A stretch of 40,760 nt of DNA, from contig JAKALU010000009.1 in assembly GCA_021824065.1 (NCBI GenBank), positions 1 through 40,760 of the forward strand. The letters are read 5' to 3'. A program made the position numbers and the translations under genes. Shown piece after piece: positions 29,526 to 40,434 of this stretch. This DNA comes from Nitrospirota bacterium. Its GTDB lineage: Bacteria > Nitrospirota > Thermodesulfovibrionia > Thermodesulfovibrionales > UBA1546. Below the pieces are notes generated by a model. It saw only the letters and a list, made by a program, of their open reading frames with translations. It made no database searches and was not told the origin of the DNA. Position 1 is the first letter of the stretch. Every line of letters starts with the position of its first letter.

Positions 29526-31777
29526 TCTTTTTTATAGCACTGTAATGTTATAGTGCCAGTCATACTCCTTTTTTCGAGAAGAAAATCAGCACTACATTGA
29601 GGACATTTTTGTGGTACAGGTCTATACCACGATGCAAATTTACATTTAGGATAGTTGCTGCAACTCCAGAAAGATCTACCTTTTTTAGAGCGCCTTTCAA
29701 TAATATCACCGCCATCCTCGGGGCATTTGACACCTGTGGCTATTGGTTTTGTGGTCTTGCACTCGGGGTATTTTGAGCATGCGAGAAATTTCCCGAATCT
29801 GCCGGCTTTAAGCACCATTGGTGCGCCGCATTTAGGACATTTTTCTTCTGTTATTACAGTGGATGCAGGCTGCGCTCCAACCTTTGACTCCTGAGTTTCA
29901 AGGGGTTTTGTATTTTTGCAATTTGGATAACCTGTGCATGCCATAAACCTTCCATGCCTGCCCCATCTTATAACCATTGGGAGCCCGCATTTTTCGCATT
30001 TTATATCTGTTGGAATATCCTGAGGCTTCACCTTCCCCGGCGTCTTTGTTGCCTCTGTAAGGTCGTGACTAAACGGTTTATAAAAATCCTTTACAACCTT
30101 TACCCATTTCATTTTCCCTTCTTCAATGTGGTCAAGTTTGTCCTCCATCTTTGCAGTGAAGCCAATTTCCAAGACATCGGAGAATTTATCCACAAGAAGG
30201 TCATTAACAACGGTTCCAAGTTCTGTGGGTGCAAACTTGCCGTCAAGTTTATGCACATATTTTCTGTCCTGTATTGTTGACAATATTGTTGCATAAGTGC
30301 TCGGTCTTCCTATGCCTTTTTCTTCCAGCGCCTTTACGAGGGTTGCCTCGGAATAGCGCGGTGGCGGCTGAGTAAAGTGCTGCTTGGGCTGGAGCTCAAG
30401 GAGGTTGAGTTTTTCTCCTTCCTTTAATGCAGGAAGTATCCCGCCTTCTTCCTCTCCTATATCTTCCTTGCTTTCTGTATATAAGGCCATGAAACCAGGG
30501 AATCTGATAACAGTGCCAGATGCTCTAAGCTCAGTTCCTTCACCCCTGACCCCTGCCCCTTGTTCCATGAGCCCTATTATAAATGTTGTCTGTTCAAGCT
30601 GTGCTGGGGCCATCTGGCTCGATATGAAACGGGTCCATATAAGTGTATATAGTACAAACTGTTCTTTTGTAAGATACTGCTTTATATCTTCGGGTCTCTT
30701 GTTAGCATATGTGGGCCTTATTGCCTCGTGTGCTTCCTGTGCAGATGCCTTGCTTTTGTAGACGGGAGGCTTTTCAGGAACGTAATCTTTACCAAACATT
30801 TTCTCTATAAATTTTTTTGCCCACTCTTGAGCCTCGGGTGCTAATCTAAGTGAATCTGTTCTCATGTATGTGATTAAGCCGACTGCCCCTTCTTTTCCGA
30901 TCTCAACGCCTTCATAAAGCTGTTGTGCAATAGCCATTGTCCTTTTTGCTGAAAACCTTAATTCGCGTGCAGCTGCCTGCTGAAGTGTACTTGTGATAAA
31001 CGGAGGATAAGGCATTCTCTTTTTCTGTTTTCTTTCTATCTTTGTAAGAACAAACTCTTTACTCTTTAAACCATTAACAATTTTATTTGCAGTCTCTTCA
31101 TTTGGGATTAAAAACTTGGCATCTGGCACCTTGTACCTGGCGTCTGTCTTTGAGAGCTTTGCCCAGAATCTTGGCGGTTTTGAGCCATCAAACTGTGCAT
31201 TTATAGACCAGTATTCTTCTTTCTGGAATGCGGATATCTCGCGCTCTCTGTCAACAATAAGCCTTACAGCAACTGACTGCACCCTGCCTGCACTCAGCCC
31301 TCTTCTAACCTTTTTCCATAAAAGGGGGCTGAGCCCATAACCCACGAGCCTGTCGAGAATTCTTCTTGCCTGCTGGGCGTCAACCTTGTTCAGATCAATA
31401 CGCTTAGGGTTTTTTATTGCCTCTTTTACAGCCCTTTCTGTAATCTCATTGAAAATAATCCTGTAGACCTTATCTGATTTCCCATTAACCTCCTCAGCAA
31501 TATGCCATGCTATTGCTTCACCCTCTCTGTCAGGGTCAGTCGCAAGATAAACCCTGTCTGCTTCCTTTGCAGCTTTTTTTAATTCCTTTATTACTTTTTC
31601 CTTGCCGGGGATTACAACATACTGTGGTTCGAAGTTATGCTCAACATCAACCCCGAGTTTTTTCTGTGGGAGGTCTTTTACATGGCCTATGGATGCCTTT
31701 ACTGTAAAATCCTTTCCGAGTATTTTATTTATTGTCTTTGATTTTGCCGGTGACTCAACTATAACTACCGAATTCAT
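29477..31777 (-). CDS. topA: DNA topoisomerase I
   Basis: A 766-aa type IA topoisomerase. The TOPRIM domain opens with VVIVESPAKSKTINKIL and has LATDPDREGEAIAWH; the catalytic tyrosine is in GLITYMRTDSLRLAP near residue 300; ALEEKGIGRPSTYATIL follows. The C-terminus carries four zinc-ribbon units (CEKCGLPMVIRWGRHGRFMAC, CPKCGAPMVLKAGRFG, CPEDGGDII, CPQCSADFL); the third has lost one of its usual cysteines. About residues 400-412 (EQGAGVRGEGTEL) are an insertion encoded by CCCCTGA-like repeats. It follows dprA in the order dprA-topA. Confidence 0.97.
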   Translation of the reverse strand: MNSVVIVESPAKSKTINKILGKDFTVKASIGHVKDLPQKKLGVDVEHNFEPQYVVIPGKEKVIKELKKAAKEADRVYLATDPDREGEAIAWHIAEEVNGKSDKVYRIIFNEITERAVKEAIKNPKRIDLNKVDAQQARRILDRLVGYGLSPLLWKKVRRGLSAGRVQSVAVRLIVDREREISAFQKEEYWSINAQFDGSKPPRFWAKLSKTDARYKVPDAKFLIPNEETANKIVNGLKSKEFVLTKIERKQKKRMPYPPFITSTLQQAAARELRFSAKRTMAIAQQLYEGVEIGKEGAVGLITYMRTDSLRLAPEAQEWAKKFIEKMFGKDYVPEKPPVYKSKASAQEAHEAIRPTYANKRPEDIKQYLTKEQFVLYTLIWTRFISSQMAPAQLEQTTFIIGLMEQGAGVRGEGTELRASGTVIRFPGFMALYTESKEDIGEEEGGILPALKEGEKLNLLELQPKQHFTQPPPRYSEATLVKALEEKGIGRPSTYATILSTIQDRKYVHKLDGKFAPTELGTVVNDLLVDKFSDVLEIGFTAKMEDKLDHIEEGKMKWVKVVKDFYKPFSHDLTEATKTPGKVKPQDIPTDIKCEKCGLPMVIRWGRHGRFMACTGYPNCKNTKPLETQESKVGAQPASTVITEEKCPKCGAPMVLKAGRFGKFLACSKYPECKTTKPIATGVKCPEDGGDIIERRSKKGRSFWSCSNYPKCKFASWYRPVPQKCPQCSADFLLEKRSMTGTITLQCYKKDCGYKEEAGQLEEVKA
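30543..30562 (+). repeat. short CCCCTG repeat inside topA
   Basis: CCCCTGA, CCCCTGC and CCCTTG follow one another in the coding region, encoding the insertion EQGAGVRGEG in TopA. Only about three units, so the array is minimal. Confidence 0.45.
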
Positions 31778-31807
31778 CTATGCACTACCTCCTGATAATT
31801 CCTGTAT

Positions 31808-32893
31808 TCACAATAAAAAAAACTTTTTGCCATCTGCTTGTTTTACAATGCCTTTTAACTCAAGACCCAGAAGGATACCGAGCACTTTTGATGCAGGCAG
31901 CTTGCTTTCTCTCGAAAGTATATCAACATGCTCTGGCTCTGCTGTCATTATATCACAAAGTCTTTGCTCATCATCTGAAAGTTCTACCTTAGCTTTTTCT
32001 TTTGTCTTTATAAAGCCCTTTAATACAGGTGCAAGTTCTTCTATTATATCCTCAACGCTCTGAACAAGTTTTGCCCCGTTTTTGATTAGCTCGTTTGTGC
32101 CTGCTGAGTTCATAGAATTGATATTGCCAGGGACCGCAAAAACTTCTTTGCCCTGCTCCGCTGCACAGTTTGCTGTTATTAATGAGCCGCTGTCAGCAGT
32201 CGCCTCCACAACTAACACTCCGAGAGATAACCCGCTTATCAGCCTGTTTCTCCTTGGAAAATTTTCCCTGTCAGGCTGAGTTCCCGGAGGGAATTCACTT
32301 ATCACACACCCTGTATGCGATATCTTTTCCATCAGCATTTTATTCTCAGGCGGATACGGCACATCAACCCCTGAGCCTAAAACCGCAATAGTCCTGCCGC
32401 CGGATTTAATGGCAGTAGTATGCGCCAGTGTATCTATCCCCCTTGCCATGCCACTGACAATGGTAAACCCCATAACAGACAGTTCAGAGGATAGTTTCTC
32501 AACAGCAAACTGCCCGTAAGGACTTGGTTTTCGTGAGCCGACAACTGCAATAGCAAATTTATCTTCTTTTTGTGTTTTGCCCTTTGTATAAAGTACGAGT
32601 GGCGCATCCTCCATGTTTTTAAATGTTTCAGGATAATCTTTGTCATCAAAGGTGACAATCTTTATCCTCTTGTTTTCAAGTTTTCTGAGTTTGGCATCTA
32701 TCTCTTCCCATCCAGCGTACTCCTTCATTTTTTTTGCCTTCTTTGCCCTGACACCGCCTATGCTGCATAGCTCTTTATACGGGGCGCTGAATATTGCCTC
32801 AGGGCTTTTATAGATAGCAAGCAGTTTCCTTGCTGTTACAGGTCCGATATCTGGCACTTCTGTTAAGGCAATCCAGTATTTTGGGTCAGACAT
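31808..32893 (-). CDS. dprA: DNA processing protein DprA
   Basis: A 361-aa RecA-loading/natural transformation protein. It has an N-terminal helix-hairpin-helix-like part (EVPDIGPVTARKLLAIYKS), the Rossmann-fold core with AVVGSRKPSPYGQFAVEKL, VSGMARGIDTLAHTTA, TIAVLGSGVDVPYPPEN and FPPGTQPDRENFPRRNRLISGLS, and a C-terminal winged-helix region. The ATG at 32893 has AAGGA upstream. dprA followed by topA is a common arrangement. Confidence 0.96.
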   Translation of the reverse strand: MSDPKYWIALTEVPDIGPVTARKLLAIYKSPEAIFSAPYKELCSIGGVRAKKAKKMKEYAGWEEIDAKLRKLENKRIKIVTFDDKDYPETFKNMEDAPLVLYTKGKTQKEDKFAIAVVGSRKPSPYGQFAVEKLSSELSVMGFTIVSGMARGIDTLAHTTAIKSGGRTIAVLGSGVDVPYPPENKMLMEKISHTGCVISEFPPGTQPDRENFPRRNRLISGLSLGVLVVEATADSGSLITANCAAEQGKEVFAVPGNINSMNSAGTNELIKNGAKLVQSVEDIIEELAPVLKGFIKTKEKAKVELSDDEQRLCDIMTAEPEHVDILSRESKLPASKVLGILLGLELKGIVKQADGKKFFLL

Positions 32894-32917
32894 GATAATC
32901 CTTACTAACTAAAAGAG

Positions 32918-32963
32918 AGGTTAAGGTTAAGATTAAGATTTTTTAACCTCAGCCTTAGCCTTA
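32918..32963. repeat. 6-bp tandem array over the 3' end of argG
   Basis: GGTTAA, GGTTAA, GATTAA, GATTTT on the plus strand are followed by near-complementary AACCTCAGCCTTAGCCTTA, so the two halves can pair. The second half encodes the C-terminal KAKAEVKKS of ArgG and the first half follows its stop codon. It may act as the terminator or a stability hairpin between argG and dprA. Confidence 0.6.
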
Positions 32964-34147
32964 TTTTTTAGAAGCCTTCCTACTTTCAGCCTGAGGGCAT
33001 TCAGTTTTATAAATCCCTCGGCATCTTTCTGGTTATAAACCTTCTCAGCCTCGAATGTTGCAAGCTCGGGATGGTAAAGTGATTTTGGAGATTTTCTTCC
33101 GGCAACCTGACAGTTCCCTTTATAGAGCTTGAGCCTGACAGTACCTGTGACATCTTCCTGGATATCGTCTATCAGGTTTTGTAAGGTCTGCCTTTCTGGT
33201 GAAAACCAATATCCGTAATATACAAGTTCAGCATACCCCGGCATTAATGAATCCCTCAGATGCATGACTTCTCTGTCGAGTGTTATTGATTCAACTGCCC
33301 TGTGTGCGATATGAAGGGCTGTGCCTCCCGGTGTTTCATACACGCCTCTTGATTTTATGCCGACATATCTATTCTCTACCATGTCAACCCTTCCAACGCC
33401 ATTTCCGCCGGCAATAGAATTTAGTTTTTCAAGAAGGCTTGCGGGTGTCATCTTCTTCCCGTTTATTGCAACAGGGTTGCCTTTTTCATAGGTTATTTCT
33501 ACATAGAATGCTTTGTCAGGTGCCTTTTCAGGAGGAATGGTCATGGTAAACATATCAGAAGGAGGTTGTTTCCATGGGTCTTCGAGTATCCCGCCTTCAT
33601 AACTTATATGGAAAAGATTCCTGTCTGTGCTGTAAGGCTTTTTCTTTGTCACAGGCACGGGGATTTCATTTTTTGCAGCATATCTAATTAATGACTGCCG
33701 TGAATTAAAAGACCATTCACGCCATGGAGCTATCACCTTGATGTCAGGCTTGAGAGCATAGTATGTGAGCTCGAATCTAACCTGGTCATTGCCTTTTCCT
33801 GTGGCTCCGTGCGAGACAGCATCTGCCCTTTCTTTTTTAGCAATCTCTATCTGCTTTTTTGCTATCAATGGCCTTGCTATGGATGTGCCTAAAAGGTATG
33901 AACCTTCATAAACAGCATCTGCTCTTAACATCGGAAAGATGTAATCCCTGACAAATTCCTCCCTTAAGTCTTCAACATAGACCTTTGACGCTCCTGTCTT
34001 TAATGCCTTTTTCTTTATTGCCTTAAGGTCTTCCCCCTGGCCGAGGTCTGCACAGAAGGCTATGACCTCTGCATTATAAGTCTCTTTAAGCCATTTTATT
34101 GCAACAGAGGTATCAAGCCCCCCCGAATATGCAAGAACAATCTTCAT
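32933..34147 (-). CDS. argG: argininosuccinate synthase
   Basis: A 404-aa ATP-dependent enzyme joining citrulline and aspartate. Landmarks are the P-loop [65 protein letters not shown] and [19 protein letters not shown]. Length is normal. The ATG at 34147 has TTGGAGG 7 nt upstream. The last nine residues (KAKAEVKKS) come from a repeat array. argG is the first gene of the minus-strand run through dprA, topA, MobB-like, ccsA and hemA, though these may not form one transcript. Confidence 0.97.
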   Translation of the reverse strand: MKIVLAYSGGLDTSVAIKWLKETYNAEVIAFCADLGQGEDLKAIKKKALKTGASKVYVEDLREEFVRDYIFPMLRADAVYEGSYLLGTSIARPLIAKKQIEIAKKERADAVSHGATGKGNDQVRFELTYYALKPDIKVIAPWREWSFNSRQSLIRYAAKNEIPVPVTKKKPYSTDRNLFHISYEGGILEDPWKQPPSDMFTMTIPPEKAPDKAFYVEITYEKGNPVAINGKKMTPASLLEKLNSIAGGNGVGRVDMVENRYVGIKSRGVYETPGGTALHIAHRAVESITLDREVMHLRDSLMPGYAELVYYGYWFSPERQTLQNLIDDIQEDVTGTVRLKLYKGNCQVAGRKSPKSLYHPELATFEAEKVYNQKDAEGFIKLNALRLKVGRLLKNKAKAEVKKS

Positions 34148-34328
34148 ATAATGCCTCCAATCTATCTTGCCTCTGTATTTTTAAGTTCAAAAACTTTCGA
34201 AAACTAAAGATTAAAAAATCTTCCATCCTCTTTTTTGACAAATTGGCACTGCTCACTAACATTGTGCCTCTTTAGAAGGCAAGTTATAAAACCATATCAT
34301 AAAACAAAAGGAAATGTAAAACATGTCC
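34148..34328 (-). promoter_or_regulatory. upstream region of argG
   Basis: An AT-rich 181-bp spacer that presumably has the argG promoter; TTGTCA is seen on the minus strand around 34240 but no well-spaced -10 hexamer. GCCTCTTTAGAAGGC near 34265 makes a small hairpin. It also holds the end of the Grc3-like gene. Confidence 0.3.
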
Positions 34329-35171
34329 CTACGTGATTATATCTCCAAAAACAATCCTGTTCACCCCTTGAGTGGATTTTAACGGGGTCTTTATAACAAC
34401 TTTATCTCGCACCACCCCTTCAAAGATTCCCAGGGCAATAGTATCGCTCCCGCTGTTAATACCTATTAAGCTGCCAGTTTCTATGCATGCCTTTTCTATA
34501 TCGAATGGCCTTACCCCATAAAAAAATTCCAGTCCCTTGAATGGAAATTCTATGATCTTAGAGTTCCTGAGGTATTCCATAAATCTTTTATTCCTGTATT
34601 TAATGCGTGCCTCCCTGCTCTTTTTCTTTGCATAGCGAGATGCCTTAAGGCGATGTACCTGGATACCCTCAATGAGAGACAGGATATGCTCAAGCTCGTT
34701 AAATCTCTGTATCGCAATAATGAGTTTCGGCTTTAGTGCCCTTATCTTTCCGAGCTTTAGCGCCCTGCCAACCGCCCCTGAGATTAGTCCGGTTGTATCA
34801 ACAAGGATGGTCTTTACGCCTTTGGTTTTAGAAATGTTAACCATCTTCTTTGTCCCGTCTATCACCATAGGAATCTTTTTTGCCGGGTTTAGAGAGCCTA
34901 TAAAGAGAATATTGTCAGGTCTGAAATTATCCATGTCTCCAGGTTTTTCGAATATCTTCATAGATATTGTGCCTGGCAGGCCAAGAGATGACTGGCCTAC
35001 GTCAGAATCAACATAGGAGACCCTGATATTTTTTGACAGGAGTTTTTTTATCAGATATTTCGCAAGGGTGGATTTGCCTGAGTCTGTCGCGCCTATAAGT
35101 ACAGTAAGTGCATTGTTCCTTATCATCTCTTCTGCGAGGGCTTCCCATTCGTGTTCAGGAATAATTTCCAT
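34329..35171 (-). CDS. Grc3/Clp1-like polynucleotide 5'-kinase
   Basis: A 280-aa P-loop protein. Walker A is VLIGATDSGKSTLAKYL near residue 25; the Grc3/Nol9/Clp1 kinase signatures are VSYVDSDVGQSSLGLPGTI and TILVDTTGLISGAVGRALK, with a C-terminal part ending in GVNRIVFGDIIT. Relatives are RNA/DNA 5'-hydroxyl kinases: in eukaryotes they act in rRNA processing (Grc3) and tRNA splicing (Clp1). The role in bacteria is unclear; an RNA repair or processing function is a reasonable inference. The TATAAT box (plus coordinates 35180-35185) lies 8 nt before the ATG without a ribosome binding site, so it may be leaderless. Confidence 0.85.
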   Translation of the reverse strand: MEIIPEHEWEALAEEMIRNNALTVLIGATDSGKSTLAKYLIKKLLSKNIRVSYVDSDVGQSSLGLPGTISMKIFEKPGDMDNFRPDNILFIGSLNPAKKIPMVIDGTKKMVNISKTKGVKTILVDTTGLISGAVGRALKLGKIRALKPKLIIAIQRFNELEHILSLIEGIQVHRLKASRYAKKKSREARIKYRNKRFMEYLRNSKIIEFPFKGLEFFYGVRPFDIEKACIETGSLIGINSGSDTIALGIFEGVVRDKVVIKTPLKSTQGVNRIVFGDIIT

Positions 35172-35391
35172 CCAAGGAAATTATAACAAACTGGATAATT
35201 TAAGGTCTGTTCCCATTGACGAAAGGATGACTTAAAAGACTCTGCCTGAAAGATGAGGCTCAAGAAAGAGAGGATCTGAAATCTGAAGATAGAGATAGCG
35301 TTCAGCAGGGGTGTTTTAAGATAAACTTAAAATTGCGGCTTTAGGTTATGTTGCAATATTGGTTCTATTAGAGTAAACTTATAAGTCACAT
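35172..35391. promoter_or_regulatory. divergent promoter region of the Grc3-like and radical SAM genes
   Basis: A 220-bp divergent spacer. Leftward, TATAAT (minus strand, 35180-35185) lies 8 nt before the Grc3-like ATG. Rightward, TATAAG at 35380-35385 lies 6 nt before the radical SAM ATG. Neither gene has a Shine-Dalgarno in the gap and neither has a clear -35 hexamer. No RNA gene recognised. Confidence 0.45.
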
Positions 35392-36798
35392 ATGCTTATA
35401 AAAAGGATTTCATTCATTGAGGCAGGTTCACCGGGGTTTCATATCTTCAGCAAATTCCCCATACCGCGACTCGGCGCTGTATTGCTCTCAACTATCCTTA
35501 AAGAGAAAGGCTATGAGGTAAAGGCATTTATTGAAGATATTTCTAAGCCGGACTGGCTATTTATTGAAAACTCTGACCTTGTCTGCATCTCCACCATAAC
35601 ATCAACAGCATTAAGGGCATATAAGATCGGAGAAAGACTTAAAAGTAAAGGGATACCCGTAGTGATGGGTGGAGCCCATCCGTCCTTTCTCCCTGATGAG
35701 GCATTAGAATATTCAGATTTTGTGATAAGGGGAGAAGGTGATTATTCACTTCCTGAACTCATAGATTATATTGAAAAAGGCATCCCGTCAATCAGGTCAA
35801 TAGACGGCTTATCCTATAAAGATAAAGATGGCAGTACCGTTCATAATCCTCCAAGGCAGCTGCTTAAAGACCTTGATAGTCTTCCAGAGCCTGACTTCTC
35901 GCTTGTCCATAACTGGAAGCCATCAAATATTCATCCTGTATCTACATCAAGAGGTTGCCCTTTTAACTGCAGCTTCTGCTCCGTGATCCAGATGTTTGGC
36001 AGAAAATATAGGTTTAAATCAGTTGAGGTTACGCTGAGGGAGTTGAAATCTGTTGCCTCAGTTTCAAAGACTAATAAGTTTATTGTCGATGACAACTTTG
36101 CAGCAAACAAAACACGGACAAAAGAAATACTAAAAGGGATGATTTCAGAGGGCATAAAGACAGGTTGGTCTGCTCAGGTGAGAACAGATATTGCCAAAGA
36201 CCCTGAGCTACTCCGACTGATGGCTGACTCAGGCTGTGATACGACATACATAGGGTTTGAATCAATCAATCCTAAGACCCTCGAGGCATATAATAAGAAA
36301 CAGAGTACGGATGACATCATTAACTGTATCAAGGCTGTCAGGGGCCATGGAATTCATATCCATGGGATGTTTGTGCTCGGCGCTGATACGGATGATGTTG
36401 ATACAATAAAAAGGACTGCTGATTTTGCAATAAATCTTGGTATTGATACAGTGCAGTTTATGATGCTTACCCCTTTGCCGGGCACCCCATTTTTTACCGA
36501 GATGAAAGAAAAAGAAAGGCTTCTCCACACTGACTGGAGTAAATACGATGCCCACCATGTTGTTTTCAGTCCTGAACTGATGCCCCCAAAGACCCTGCAG
36601 ATTGAAACTCTCAAGGCAATGGGCCGGTTTTACTCATGGAAATATATTTTAAGGCATTTGGTAAAGTTTGATTTCTTCTATGCAGCAGTGGGGATATTCG
36701 GGAAAAAAACCATCAAAAAAGTGTTAAAAGAAGGTTCGGCATATCTTGACAATCTGGGCACAAATATCAAATTGCCGGATAAAGTATTATTCCCCTGA
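35392..36798 (+). CDS. B12-binding-domain radical SAM protein
   Basis: A 468-aa protein of the cobalamin-dependent radical SAM class (BchE/HpnR-like superfamily). The N-terminal 150 residues are a B12-binding-like Rossmann part (LGAVLLSTILKEKGYEVKAF, VVMGGAHPSFLPDEALEY, FVIRGEGDYSLPELI) and the radical SAM cluster motif is STSRGCPFNCSFCSVI near residue 190. Conserved later parts include DDNFAANKTRTKEIL, YIGFESINPKTLEAY and HGMFVLGADTDD. No DxHxxG cobalamin loop is obvious. Substrate unknown. It is a single-gene unit convergent with gyrB. Confidence 0.88.
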   Translation: MLIKRISFIEAGSPGFHIFSKFPIPRLGAVLLSTILKEKGYEVKAFIEDISKPDWLFIENSDLVCISTITSTALRAYKIGERLKSKGIPVVMGGAHPSFLPDEALEYSDFVIRGEGDYSLPELIDYIEKGIPSIRSIDGLSYKDKDGSTVHNPPRQLLKDLDSLPEPDFSLVHNWKPSNIHPVSTSRGCPFNCSFCSVIQMFGRKYRFKSVEVTLRELKSVASVSKTNKFIVDDNFAANKTRTKEILKGMISEGIKTGWSAQVRTDIAKDPELLRLMADSGCDTTYIGFESINPKTLEAYNKKQSTDDIINCIKAVRGHGIHIHGMFVLGADTDDVDTIKRTADFAINLGIDTVQFMMLTPLPGTPFFTEMKEKERLLHTDWSKYDAHHVVFSPELMPPKTLQIETLKAMGRFYSWKYILRHLVKFDFFYAAVGIFGKKTIKKVLKEGSAYLDNLGTNIKLPDKVLFP

Positions 36799-36866
36799 CG
36801 TTGCCCGCTGCCTTTACGGTATTTGACTGATGTTTACAATTTCTTGAAGCATACACTGTAATCTTT

Positions 36867-39281
<2,415 letters not shown>

Positions 39282-39321
39282 CTAAAATAGGTCTTATAAG
39301 TCCTATATGACTTTTATTCCT

Positions 39322-40425
39322 TTATACTCTCATCGGCATTATCACACATTTATAATTATCATCGCCTTCTTCTTTTAAAAGCGTGGGGCTCAGCGGGTCC
39401 TGAAGCTCAAAGACAACTTTCTCTCCAGCCATAGCATTAAGCGCATCTATCAGGTACCTTGCATTAAACCCTAAAGAAAGCGGCTCGTTTTTATATTCTA
39501 TTTTTACCTCATCCCTTGCCTCTCCAAGGTCGGGATTTGAAGCTGAGACCATTAGAGACCCTTCTGAAACATCTGCCTTAACAGCATTGCTCTTTTCCCT
39601 GCTCATGACAGAGACCCTTCGCAGTGCTTTTACAAACTCAGCCCTGCTGATTGCAATCTTTTTTTCATTGCCTGAGGGGATTACCTGCTCATAGTTTGGA
39701 TAGGTGCCTTCTATAAGTCTTGTCAGAAACTGCACATCTTCTATCTTAAACATTACATGGCTTTTCCCGATAACCACTGTGAGTTTGTCTATATCTCTGT
39801 CAAGAAATTTCCTGACCTCTGTTGCTGCCTTTCTCGGGATTATCACCTTTTTCTCTTCTTTTAAGGGGGTGTCAATCTGCCTGATTATGCACGCCAGCCT
39901 GTGGCCATCTGTGCCAACAACAGTCATTTCATTGCCTCCTTGCCTGGCATGAAATAGAAGACCATTTAAAGTATACCTTGTATCGCTCTCACCCGCTGCA
40001 TAAAGGGTCCGCTCTATCATCTCTATTAGACTTTTAGTATCCATCTGGATTTCTTCTACGTCTTCCATCCCGGGCCACGCGGGGAATTCTTCTGCTAAAA
40101 GACAGGCAATCTTGAATTTGCTCATCCCAGCCTCAACCCTGAGCCACTGCCCGTCCTCGGATTCCATTGTTATGTCTCCTTCTACCTCTCTTACTATCTC
40201 GAACATTTTTCTTGCGGGTATGCACAGCTTCCCCTCTTTCTCAACTTTTATCTGAAGCGGTTCTTTTATTGCTGTCTCAAGGTCCGTGGCAAGAATGAAC
40301 GACCTCTTTTTGCCTGCATCCAGAAGAAAATGGCTTAATACCGGCATTGTATTTCTTTTTTCAACAATATTCTGAATATTTGAAAGCTTTTCCTGCAACT
40401 CTTCCTTTGAAACACTCAGCTTCAT
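39322..40425 (-). CDS. dnaN: DNA polymerase III beta sliding clamp
   Basis: A 367-aa beta clamp: MKLSVSKEELQEKLSNIQNIVE, PVLSHFLLDAGK, LCIPARKMFEIVREV, GLLFHARQGGNEMTVVGTDGHRL (as parts) and the C-terminal YKCVIMPMRV. Typical length. The ATG at 40425 has AAGGAGG 5 nt upstream and lies 9 bp after the dnaA stop, so dnaA-dnaN form an operon. Confidence 0.97.
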   Translation of the reverse strand: MKLSVSKEELQEKLSNIQNIVEKRNTMPVLSHFLLDAGKKRSFILATDLETAIKEPLQIKVEKEGKLCIPARKMFEIVREVEGDITMESEDGQWLRVEAGMSKFKIACLLAEEFPAWPGMEDVEEIQMDTKSLIEMIERTLYAAGESDTRYTLNGLLFHARQGGNEMTVVGTDGHRLACIIRQIDTPLKEEKKVIIPRKAATEVRKFLDRDIDKLTVVIGKSHVMFKIEDVQFLTRLIEGTYPNYEQVIPSGNEKKIAISRAEFVKALRRVSVMSREKSNAVKADVSEGSLMVSASNPDLGEARDEVKIEYKNEPLSLGFNARYLIDALNAMAGEKVVFELQDPLSPTLLKEEGDDNYKCVIMPMRV

Positions 40426-40434
40426 AAACCCTCC

